DNA of 15,233 nucleotides from Ruminococcus sp. UBA7014 (GTDB taxonomy: Bacteria > Bacillota > Clostridia > Oscillospirales > Ruminococcaceae): NCBI GenBank assembly GCA_002449575.1, contig DJXC01000134.1, forward strand, positions 1 through 15,233, given 5' to 3'. Positions 6,889 through 13,568 of the stretch are shown piece after piece; positions within the stretch are counted from its first letter, which is position 1, and each line of letters starts with the position of its first letter. Both the position numbers and the translations under genes were made by a program. The notes beneath the pieces are model-generated. The model had not been told where the DNA came from and made no database searches. It saw only the letters and a list, made by a program, of their open reading frames with translations.

Positions 6889-8136
6889 ATGGCAAAAAAA
6901 GGAAGAGCCTTTGACTTGAATCTGAGGCGAGACAAGGAAATCAGACGTGTAAGCCGTATGTACGGTATTGTAGGTATGGTAATTGTGATTGTCACTTTGA
7001 TTAACATGGTAGTACAGGACAGAGTTTACAGAAATGTCCGCAATACTATGCAAAGCAATCTGGAATCTGTACAGACAATTTCTTCAATCCAATCAAATTT
7101 TGATAATGTGAACGAAAACGTTCTCCTGCTGGTAGCATCTCTGGATACTCCTGAACTCCAGCGAGTTTCTCAGGAAGTTGTCGAAAATATTAAGAGTGAC
7201 TTTGAGAATATTGACAAAGGCATTGCAGACTATAAAAGAGAAAATGAAAACAAATCCGATGACCTGAAAAGACGATTCACTCATGCAGAATATGCAATCT
7301 CTGCTTACAGAAGAAAAATCAACGATGTCAATGCCGAGCTTGGCACACTGACCCATGAAGATGGTATGAATATCTATAACCAGGAACTTGCAACACTTCA
7401 GGTTACTGCTGCCGAAATGCTTCAGGCAACTGTTGAAATCGGTACTAAAGTAGGTGAAGAACTTGACCATCAGGCAGCAAGTATCCGTGGCTGGGCGCAG
7501 ACTTCCCTGTTAATCCTGCTTGTCTTTACTGTCATCTTCCTGTTTTTTGTTGGACGTAATCAGATTAACTCTATTCTGGAAATGCGTCAGAAGCAGCAGG
7601 AAATTACCGAAGCCAGCAACCGTCTGACAAAATCCAGAAAGAAGCTCATGGACTCTGCTATGACTAACATTCTGACTGGTATGAAAAACAGATACGCCCT
7701 TGATGAAAGCCTTTCCCAGCTTATTGGCAACGCCCAGTTCAATATTGCAGTATTTGATATTGACAACTTCCGCATGATTAACGACATGTACGGCTATGAA
7801 TTCGGCGATGAATATCTTGCCACTATTGCAGAAAGACTGAAATCAGAATATTCCGAATATGCCGAAATGTTCAATATCACCGGCAATGAATTCTGCATGG
7901 TATTCTATGAACATGTATCTGACCTTCAGGCACAGCAGCTTTCCGAACAGATTCGTCAGGGTATTGGTCAGCCGACACTTGTGGCAAATATTCCTGTCCA
8001 GACAACAGTTTCCTCCAGCCTGTATCACTATCTTCCCAGTGACAATTTAGATGTAAATACTCTTCTGATGAAGATGGACTCTGCACTTCACGCCGCAAAG
8101 CGTGACGGCGGCAACCGTATGTATCAGATTCAGTAA
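6889..8136 (+). CDS. membrane GGDEF-domain protein with extracellular helical sensor and degenerate signature
   Basis: A 415-residue protein. TM1 at about 24-42 follows a basic cytoplasmic N-terminus. An extracellular, mostly helical region (about 44-203) resembles four-helix-bundle sensors. TM2 is at about 206-222. A short coiled coil (225-255) leads into a GGDEF-fold domain (about 256-412). Magnesium-site aspartates D290 and D292 in FDIDNF are present, and MINDMYGYEFGDE matches the family. The active-site signature reads TGNEF at 331-335 instead of GGDEF, and no RxxD inhibitory site is seen. GGDEF domains normally make cyclic di-GMP. Here loss of the first Gly and the Asp makes activity doubtful, so the domain may bind nucleotide as a sensor or be inactive. 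The start has GAGAGGAG upstream. It is last in the operon with two binding lipoproteins, its likely sensory partners. Confidence 0.87.
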   Translation: MAKKGRAFDLNLRRDKEIRRVSRMYGIVGMVIVIVTLINMVVQDRVYRNVRNTMQSNLESVQTISSIQSNFDNVNENVLLLVASLDTPELQRVSQEVVENIKSDFENIDKGIADYKRENENKSDDLKRRFTHAEYAISAYRRKINDVNAELGTLTHEDGMNIYNQELATLQVTAAEMLQATVEIGTKVGEELDHQAASIRGWAQTSLLILLVFTVIFLFFVGRNQINSILEMRQKQQEITEASNRLTKSRKKLMDSAMTNILTGMKNRYALDESLSQLIGNAQFNIAVFDIDNFRMINDMYGYEFGDEYLATIAERLKSEYSEYAEMFNITGNEFCMVFYEHVSDLQAQQLSEQIRQGIGQPTLVANIPVQTTVSSSLYHYLPSDNLDVNTLLMKMDSALHAAKRDGGNRMYQIQ

Positions 8137-8153
8137 GCAGAAACTTGTTTTAC

Positions 8154-8201
8154 ATGACAAAAACCCTCTTGGTACTGTATCTGAGAGGGTTTTTCTGTCA
8201 T
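8154..8201 (+). terminator. strong rho-independent terminator after the GGDEF gene
   Basis: AAAAACCCTCT (8159-8169) pairs perfectly with AGAGGGTTTTT (8184-8194). The outer bases ATGACA and TGTCAT extend the stem past one bulged C. A U-run lies on the 3-prime arm. It lies 17 bp after the stop codon, ends the binding-protein/GGDEF operon, and could also act on the opposite strand. Confidence 0.88.
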
Positions 8202-8237
8202 AGGCTGAATATTCTGCACAATTTTTTTCAAAATCGC

Positions 8238-8266
8238 TTGACATGAACTGGATAAAATGGTAAAAT
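8238..8266 (+). promoter_or_regulatory. promoter for the phosphoesterase-kinase-nitroreductase operon
   Basis: TTGACA (8238-8243) and TAAAAT (8261-8266) are spaced by 17 bp, with one mismatch to consensus. Transcription would start near 8273, giving a very short leader of about 18 nt that contains the AGGGAGGAGG ribosome binding site (8272-8281). Confidence 0.82.
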
Positions 8267-8290
8267 AAATCAGGGAGGAGGTCATACATT

Positions 8291-8992
8291 ATGTTTTTAG
8301 TCACAGGCGATATTCATGGTTTGCGAAGTGTGGAAGATATTGAACGCCTTTCAACAGCACATCAAGAATTATTTGACATGATGACAAAAGAAGATTATTT
8401 AATTATTGCCGGAGATTTCGGACTTATCTGGGATAGTTCGGTAGAAGAAATACAGCTTCAGCAATGGCTGGAAGACAGACCATTCACAACACTGTTTATT
8501 GACGGCAACCATGAAAATTTTGACCTTCTGGAGCTGCTCTATCCTGTCGAAAACTGGCACGGCGGAAAAATCCGGCGGATTTCACAAAGTGTCATACAGC
8601 TCATGCGTGGTCAGGTATACGAAATTGACGGAAAAAGCTTTTTCACGATGGGGGGAGCAGAAAGCTATGACAAACAATTTCGCATTCAGGGCATTAGCTG
8701 GTGGCCGCAGGAAATCCCTTCTGAAAAGGAAATGCGTGAAGCAAGAGCAAATCTGCTTGGACATCGCATGCAGGTTGATTATGTCATTACACACTGTCTG
8801 CCAACGAGTGTACAGCATCAGTTATTCGGCGACAACAGCATCTATCCAGATAATGCACTGACTGATTTTTTTGAAGAAATCAATCAGAAGATGACCTATA
8901 CACAGTGGTATTCCGGTCATTATCACCGTGATGGCACTGTGCTGACAAATCCAAAAATGCATATTATTTATCATAAAGTAAAATTATTATGA
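8291..8992 (+). CDS. calcineurin-like metallophosphoesterase
   Basis: A 233-residue cytoplasmic protein of the calcineurin-like phosphoesterase superfamily, which uses two metal ions to hydrolyse phosphoester bonds. All signature blocks are visible in order: GDIHG (6-10), GDFG (41-44), DGNHE (71-75), THC (167-169) and SGHYHRD (208-214). No signal peptide or extra domain is seen; length is normal for a single-domain member. The ATG at 8291 has a strong AGGGAGGAGG 9 nt upstream. The stop overlaps the next start (ATGA at 8989-8992), which indicates translational coupling to the sugar-kinase-like gene. The substrate cannot be told from sequence: candidates include a sugar or nucleotide phosphate, or a phosphodiester such as a cyclic nucleotide. 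Confidence 0.88.
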   Translation: MFLVTGDIHGLRSVEDIERLSTAHQELFDMMTKEDYLIIAGDFGLIWDSSVEEIQLQQWLEDRPFTTLFIDGNHENFDLLELLYPVENWHGGKIRRISQSVIQLMRGQVYEIDGKSFFTMGGAESYDKQFRIQGISWWPQEIPSEKEMREARANLLGHRMQVDYVITHCLPTSVQHQLFGDNSIYPDNALTDFFEEINQKMTYTQWYSGHYHRDGTVLTNPKMHIIYHKVKLL

Positions 8993-9999
8993 AAGAAATT
9001 TTATTATCTGTCCAGAGAGCATTCCGGCTGCAAGGGGAAATCACGGATTTTCATCTTCTCACAGAGGGCAGTATTCATATTACTTGTCTGGTTCATCTGA
9101 ATACCGGGAAAAATTATATTTTTCAGCAGATGAACACACATGTTTTCCGAAATCCGGAAGATGTGATGCAGAATATCCGCAGAACTGCGGAATATCTGCA
9201 TTTTCATTTTCCGGAACGAAAAATTTTGCATTTTTATCAGACACCTTCCGGCAGTTATTTTTTTCAGGGCTGGCGAGTGATGGATGCTGTCAGCGGAAGA
9301 AGCCTGAAATCCTGTGAAAATCTGTATCAGGTACAGAAAGCCGGTGAAGCATTCGGCAGATTTCAGAAAGAGGTTTCTGGCATGAATGCCGGAATGCTGA
9401 AACAGGTTATTCCTGATTTTCATCATACAAGAGTTTACTTTCAGAAACTGCTTTCTCTGCATTCTGACCTGCCGGAATTCAGAATCCTGAAAGAATGGCA
9501 GGAACAAGCCTGTTATGTCTGCGATGTGTATCAGAAAAACCAGATACCTTTACGGGTTACACATAACGACATGAAATGCAGCAATCTGCTGTTTGATTCC
9601 GAAACAGGGCAGCCGTCCGCCGTAATTGACTGGGACACCATCATGCCCGGAATGGCAGTTTATGATTTCGGTGATGCTGTGCGTTCATTCGCATCAGATA
9701 CCAGTTCTTCTGAACCGGATTTGTCAAAAGTGGGCATGAATATGACGAAATTTAAAGCCTTTTCTTCTGGCTGGCTCTCTCAGACAGACTATACTCCGAA
9801 AGAAAGAGAACTGCTGATTCCGTCAATATTTTCAGTGACTGTTGAATTAGCCGTCCGATACCTGACAGACTATCTGCAAGGGAATCTCTATTTTAAAACC
9901 AGTTATCCGGAACAGAACCTTATCCGGACACGGAATCAAATCAGATTGGCACAGAAAATTCTGAAACAAGAATCAGAAATGAAAAAATTAATATTCTAG
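8989..9999 (+). CDS. APH-fold kinase resembling N-acetylhexosamine 1-kinase (NahK-like)
   Basis: A 336-residue cytoplasmic kinase of the aminoglycoside/choline phosphotransferase fold. The N-lobe contains YIFQQMNTHVFRNPEDVMQNI, a stretch I associate with NahK-type anomeric kinases, which phosphorylate N-acetylhexosamines at C1. The catalytic loop is THNDMKCSNLLF with Asp194 and Asn199. The metal-binding segment is AVIDWDTIMPGMAVYDFGD with D214 and D216. Family length and motif spacing fit. The start overlaps the previous stop in ATGA and has little ribosome binding site of its own, so it depends on translation of the phosphoesterase gene. No lacto-N-biose phosphorylase or sugar nucleotidyltransferase, the usual partners, is in view. 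The substrate is therefore uncertain, and another small sugar or amino alcohol is possible. Confidence 0.78.
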   Translation: MKEILLSVQRAFRLQGEITDFHLLTEGSIHITCLVHLNTGKNYIFQQMNTHVFRNPEDVMQNIRRTAEYLHFHFPERKILHFYQTPSGSYFFQGWRVMDAVSGRSLKSCENLYQVQKAGEAFGRFQKEVSGMNAGMLKQVIPDFHHTRVYFQKLLSLHSDLPEFRILKEWQEQACYVCDVYQKNQIPLRVTHNDMKCSNLLFDSETGQPSAVIDWDTIMPGMAVYDFGDAVRSFASDTSSSEPDLSKVGMNMTKFKAFSSGWLSQTDYTPKERELLIPSIFSVTVELAVRYLTDYLQGNLYFKTSYPEQNLIRTRNQIRLAQKILKQESEMKKLIF

Positions 10000-10012
10000 G
10001 AGGATTTTTATC

Positions 10013-10555
10013 ATGGAATTTACAGAAGTACTCAAAGGCAGAAGAAGCATCAGAAAATATTCTGACAAACCTGTCACAAAAGAAGAAATCGAAAAAATTA
10101 TCGAACTGACAAGATTTGCACCGACATGGAAAAATTCTCAGACAGCAAGATTCTATGTCATCCTGAATCCGGAACTGAAAAATCAGATTGCTGAAAAAGG
10201 CACATGTGATTTTTCCAAAAACAAACTGAATATTCAGGGTGCGCCTGCTTTGGTAGTCCAGACAACTGTGGACGGCATTTCCGGCTATAATCCGGACGGC
10301 ACTTTCACAACTTCCAAAGGCACACACTGGCAGTCATTTGATGCTGGCATTGCTTGTCAGACGTTTTGCCTGACTGCTTATGACAGAGGTTTCGGAACGC
10401 TCATCATGGGTATTTTTGATGAAGAAAAAATCAGAACTATCCTGAATATTCCAGAAACAGAAAGCATTTCCGCCCTGATTGCACTCGGCTATGCAGACGG
10501 AACTCCGAACGCTCCGAAACGAAAAGAAGTCAGCGACATCATGCAGAGTTTTTAA
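10013..10555 (+). CDS. nitroreductase-family FMN oxidoreductase
   Basis: A 180-residue soluble flavoprotein. The N-terminal FTEVLKGRRSIRKYSDKPV is the classic nitroreductase FMN-phosphate-binding Arg cluster, followed by ELTRFAPTWKNSQ and the late segment GYADG near residue 161. Such enzymes use NAD(P)H and FMN to reduce nitro groups, quinones or flavins. The short length fits the compact clostridial subgroup, and I see no iron-sulfur domain. AGGAGG overlaps the stop region of the preceding gene and the ATG follows at 10013, only 13 bp after that stop. It therefore belongs to the same transcript as the kinase. No terminator follows; the next promoter starts 16 bp after the stop. The physiological substrate is not evident. 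Confidence 0.9.
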   Translation: MEFTEVLKGRRSIRKYSDKPVTKEEIEKIIELTRFAPTWKNSQTARFYVILNPELKNQIAEKGTCDFSKNKLNIQGAPALVVQTTVDGISGYNPDGTFTTSKGTHWQSFDAGIACQTFCLTAYDRGFGTLIMGIFDEEKIRTILNIPETESISALIALGYADGTPNAPKRKEVSDIMQSF

Positions 10556-10570
10556 ATTTTTCAGAAACAC

Positions 10571-10599
10571 TTGCTATTTTCGGCAAAATGTGCTAAAAT
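10571..10599 (+). promoter_or_regulatory. promoter for the two-TM small protein gene
   Basis: TTGCTA (10571-10576) and TAAAAT (10594-10599) are 17 bp apart, with an extended -10 TG at 10591-10592. It lies directly after the nitroreductase stop. Transcription would begin near 10606, within or just after the left arm of the leader dyad that follows. Confidence 0.72.
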
Positions 10600-10600
10600 A

Positions 10601-10633
10601 AGAATATCCCCTCTTAAAATTCGGGGAAATTCT
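10601..10633 (+). promoter_or_regulatory. leader dyad at the predicted transcription start
   Basis: AGAATATCCCC (10601-10611) faces GGGGAAATTCT (10623-10633): 10 of 11 bases pair, with an 11-nt loop. It overlaps the expected start point, so it could be an operator just downstream of the -10 box or a 5-prime-end stem that protects the transcript. A chance match cannot be excluded. Confidence 0.4.
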
Positions 10634-10654
10634 TATCATCCGGGGGCATTCTGC

Positions 10655-11194
10655 ATGGATAAATTTGCTGAACAGCTTGTCAAAAAAGAAGATTCTACGA
10701 AAGATACCATGAAACGGGCATGTGTGATAGTGCTTGCCGTCACAGTTACGGTGATTGCGCTGGTTCTGGTGGCGATGGGCTTTGCACTGGCAATCATTCT
10801 GCCGGTCTGTGCCATCTGGGGAGCTTGGTATTTTCTGAAAATGCTCAATGTGGAATATGAATATTCCTGTACCAACGGCACGCTCGATATTGACAAGATT
10901 CTCGGACAGTCAAAAAGAAAACAGCTTCTGAGCATTGAGGTCAAGGCTTTTACCGTTTACGGAAAAGCAGGCACTTGCCCTGAAGAAGAACAGACAGATA
11001 CTTCTGTGACAACATTTTCAGCATTAGGCTTTTCGCTTATGGGAGAAAATGATGACGCAGAAGAATACTATGCTGAATTCGAGCATCCGGACTATGGCAA
11101 ATGCTGCCTATACTTCAATCCGGATTCCAATTTCCGGGAAGCTCTTGAACCATTTCTTTCCAGAGAACTGAAAAGCAAACTGAACAAACACTGA
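10655..11194 (+). CDS. conserved two-TM small protein (probably DUF6106-like)
   Basis: A 179-residue membrane protein of unknown function. After a charged N-terminus (MDKFAEQLVKKEDSTKD) two hydrophobic segments span about 21-42 and 43-62. A cytoplasmic beta-rich part begins LNVEYEYSCTNGTLDIDKILGQSKRK, a pattern I recall from clostridial DUF6106 proteins and reminiscent of bacterial PH-like domains. An acidic loop lies near 108-140. The start is the ATG at 10655, with GGGGG 9 nt upstream. Reading the frame back to 10571 would begin inside the promoter and is rejected. It has its own promoter and is followed by a hairpin, so it may be monocistronic with read-through into nnr. No role is proposed. 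Confidence 0.75.
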   Translation: MDKFAEQLVKKEDSTKDTMKRACVIVLAVTVTVIALVLVAMGFALAIILPVCAIWGAWYFLKMLNVEYEYSCTNGTLDIDKILGQSKRKQLLSIEVKAFTVYGKAGTCPEEEQTDTSVTTFSALGFSLMGENDDAEEYYAEFEHPDYGKCCLYFNPDSNFREALEPFLSRELKSKLNKH

Positions 11195-11198
11195 AATT

Positions 11199-11224
11199 AA
11201 GCCCTTTCTTATCAGAAAGGGCTT
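11199..11224 (+). terminator. hairpin (attenuator or weak terminator) between the small protein gene and nnr
   Basis: AAGCCCTTTCT pairs perfectly over 11 bp with AGAAAGGGCTT around a 4-nt TATC loop. The following bases GTTCTGAATC lack a real U-run, so termination is probably partial. Because nnr has no promoter of its own that I can see, read-through past this hairpin may supply its transcript. Confidence 0.65.
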
Positions 11225-11252
11225 GTTCTGAATCAGAAAGGAATGATATTTT

Positions 11253-12734
11253 ATGTTAGTAACTCCAAAACAAATGCAGATTCTTGAAAAATTAACTGAT
11301 GTATCCGGTGTATCTTATTCTGAGATGATGGAACGTGCCGGACATGCGCTTGCTGATTTCCTAATACAAAATTATGGCGACTGTGAAAGTTTTCTGTTTC
11401 TGGCAGGGAATGGCAATAACGGCGGAGATTGTTACGTTGCCGCCTATTATCTGAATTTTTATCACAAGCGGATTGAAATTCTTGCACCGATGGGAGAACC
11501 GAAAACGAAAATTTCACAGAATGCCCGTAACAGAGCCATAAAAGCCGGAATTATGATAAAATCTGAACCGGACAGCTTTCTGGAAAATGCCGAAGTTTTA
11601 ATAGACGGCATTTTCGGCACAGGCTTTCGTGGCGAACTTCCGGAGAAAATTCAGAAACTGTTCAGTGGTCATGAAGAACAAATCCGGGTTGCCTGTGATA
11701 TCCCCAGCGGCGGAAACGGCACAACAGGAACAGTCAGCCCCGGCACATTTGATGCTTATGATACTGTGACATTCGGTGCAGAAAAGCTCGGCATGAGTCA
11801 GTATCCGCTCAGAAAATTCTGTGGTGAAATTCATGTTGCTGATATCGGCGTTCCGGAAAGCGCATTTCAGGAAATCGAAACTGTTCACAGGCTGACACTT
11901 CCGGAAGTACTGAATCATCTGCCCTGTCGCAGCAGAGATGCTTATAAAAATCAGTTCGGGCATATACTGACAGTCGCCGGAAGTGTCCGGATGAGAGGGG
12001 CTTGCATATTAGCCGTCACAGCGGCTATGCGGAGCGGTACAGGACTTTTGACATGTGCTTCTGCAGAGCAGGCACTCACAGCAATTTCTGTCACTCTGCC
12101 GGAAGTGATGTGTCTGCCGTTGCAGACAGACAAGGACGGCTTCTTTCTGAATGCTGAAAACCATGAAATGTTATCACAGGCATTAAAAAATAAAACCGCC
12201 TTACTCCTTGGCTGCGGCATGGGGGTGACAGATTCGACAAAAAATCTGATAAAATTTTTATTTTCGGAAAGTTCCTGTCCCATTATTTTGGATGCAGATG
12301 GTCTTAACTGTATATCAGACTGCATAGAATTAATACCGGAAGGACGAACTATCCTCACCCCTCATGCCGGAGAAGCTGCAAGACTTCTGCACTGTGAAAT
12401 TTCTGAAATTCAGAAAGACAGATTTTCGGCAGCGCACAGACTGGCAGAACTGACAAAATCTGTAGTCATTCTGAAAGGTGCAGGAACAATCATTACAGAC
12501 GGAACAAAAACCGCCGTCTGCAATCTGGGAAATCCGGGTATGGCTCGTGCCGGAAGTGGTGATGTTCTCGCCGGAATCACAGCAGCTTTCGCCGGACAAG
12601 GGCTTTCTCTGTATACAGCAGCTTGCACAGCAGTGACAGTTCATGCCGCCGCAGGAGATGCCGCCGCAGAACATTTGCCCTACCGCTGTCTGCTTCCGCA
12701 GGATTTGATTCGTTCATTACAGGATATTTTATAA
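11253..12734 (+). CDS. nnr: bifunctional NAD(P)H-hydrate epimerase / ADP-dependent NAD(P)H-hydrate dehydratase
   Basis: A 493-residue cytoplasmic metabolite-repair enzyme. The N-terminal epimerase half (about 1-215, YjeF_N) interconverts R and S NAD(P)H hydrates. It shows AGNGNNGGD at 51-59, DGIFGTGFRG and DIPSG, and the segment VTFGAEKLGM. The C-terminal half (about 225-490, carbohydrate-kinase-like) dehydrates the S form using ADP, with GHILTVAGS, ILDADGLN, LTPHAGE, VILKGAGTII and NPGMARAGSGDVLAG, where D437 is the expected catalytic Asp. The usual NPGMATGG reads NPGMARAG, a conservative oddity. An AGAAAGGAATGAT ribosome binding site precedes the ATG at 11253. Its place downstream of a hairpin suggests read-through transcription. 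Function is constitutive housekeeping in the known family, and the assignment is firm. Confidence 0.96.
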   Translation: MLVTPKQMQILEKLTDVSGVSYSEMMERAGHALADFLIQNYGDCESFLFLAGNGNNGGDCYVAAYYLNFYHKRIEILAPMGEPKTKISQNARNRAIKAGIMIKSEPDSFLENAEVLIDGIFGTGFRGELPEKIQKLFSGHEEQIRVACDIPSGGNGTTGTVSPGTFDAYDTVTFGAEKLGMSQYPLRKFCGEIHVADIGVPESAFQEIETVHRLTLPEVLNHLPCRSRDAYKNQFGHILTVAGSVRMRGACILAVTAAMRSGTGLLTCASAEQALTAISVTLPEVMCLPLQTDKDGFFLNAENHEMLSQALKNKTALLLGCGMGVTDSTKNLIKFLFSESSCPIILDADGLNCISDCIELIPEGRTILTPHAGEAARLLHCEISEIQKDRFSAAHRLAELTKSVVILKGAGTIITDGTKTAVCNLGNPGMARAGSGDVLAGITAAFAGQGLSLYTAACTAVTVHAAAGDAAAEHLPYRCLLPQDLIRSLQDIL

Positions 12735-12796
12735 TTATAATTATCTGCAAAAATACAGGAACGGCAACAGAATTATTTTCTGAGGTGATGATTTCT

Positions 12797-13492
12797 ATGT
12801 ATTATGTCAAGCATATGAAGCGTATTTTTGCAGTTGTCAGCCTGAATGCGCTGCTGTTCAGTACAGGATGTACTGTCGTTCAGACTGCACCCGGAAAGAT
12901 TGCCAATCCCATGACGGGTGGATTTACAGCAGAAATCAGCATTACAAGTGCTGAATCGGAAAGCAAGGCAACTTTGACCCGGTATGGCACAGATGCATGG
13001 TGTGTCGTATTCAGCGAGCCGCCGACACTTGCCGGAGTCCAGCTTGATTTTCTGGATGATGAAGTCAAGGCTTCTTACAAAGGACTGGAGTTTTCCGTTC
13101 CGCAGTCAGCACAGGCAATCCGTACAGAATTAGAAGATTTGATGAATATTATTGATGATATGGCATTGTCTCCGGATTTGACCGGAAAAGCTGATGAAAA
13201 TAAAATCATCTGTGAAGGGGCGATTGAAGAAGGCAGTTATACACTGACCTTTACAGATACCGGCATTCCCGCAGAATTTTCTCTGCCGTGCTATCATCTG
13301 CTGATTTCGTTCGACAGCTTTACACAGCAAACTGGAATACCATCAGAAACGACTGTTCCGGCAATGCCAGAAACAACAGTTCCGGTTATTACAGAAACAA
13401 TACCGTCGGAGACTGCCGCAGAACAGGCAGTGATTCCGGAAACGATTCCGGCAGAACCAGCAGCGGTTGTTGAAGACGTACTTCCGGAATAA
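12797..13492 (+). CDS. lipoprotein of unknown function with Pro/Thr/Glu-rich tail
   Basis: A 231-residue predicted lipoprotein. The signal sequence has KRIFAVVSLNALLF and a lipobox STGC with Cys25. The body (about 26-180) is beta-rich, with phrases such as FTAEISITSAESESKATLTRY and a later GVQLDFLDDEVKASYKGLEF. That alternation recalls LolA/LppX-type lipid-binding folds, but this is only a guess. Residues about 183-231 form a tail of short repeats built on ETTVP, ETIPSE and ETIPAEP. The ATG at 12797 is chosen because GAGGTGAT lies 8 nt upstream; the ATG at 12788 overlaps that site. It follows nnr by 62 bp. An AT-rich stretch at 12730-12741 contains TATAAT boxes with only poor -35 partners. 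A terminator follows. The function is unrecognised. Confidence 0.75.
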   Translation: MYYVKHMKRIFAVVSLNALLFSTGCTVVQTAPGKIANPMTGGFTAEISITSAESESKATLTRYGTDAWCVVFSEPPTLAGVQLDFLDDEVKASYKGLEFSVPQSAQAIRTELEDLMNIIDDMALSPDLTGKADENKIICEGAIEEGSYTLTFTDTGIPAEFSLPCYHLLISFDSFTQQTGIPSETTVPAMPETTVPVITETIPSETAAEQAVIPETIPAEPAAVVEDVLPE

Positions 13493-13495
13493 AGG

Positions 13496-13529
13496 AAAAG
13501 CCTGAGAAGTCAGAATTTCTCAGGCTTTT
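13496..13529. terminator. bidirectional terminator between convergent genes
   Basis: AAAAGCCTGAGAA (13496-13508) pairs perfectly with TTCTCAGGCTTTT (13517-13529). The stem has A-runs on one side and T-runs on the other, so it can end transcription from both the lipoprotein gene (plus) and the surface-protein gene (minus). The plus-strand side continues into a T-rich run. Confidence 0.9.
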
Positions 13530-13568
13530 ATTTTCTTTTTACACAATACAATTCTGTACTAAATCACA

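Noticed and set aside
10571..10654. Longer start for the two-TM protein
   Set aside because: The added codons overlap the -35 and -10 boxes and the predicted start point.
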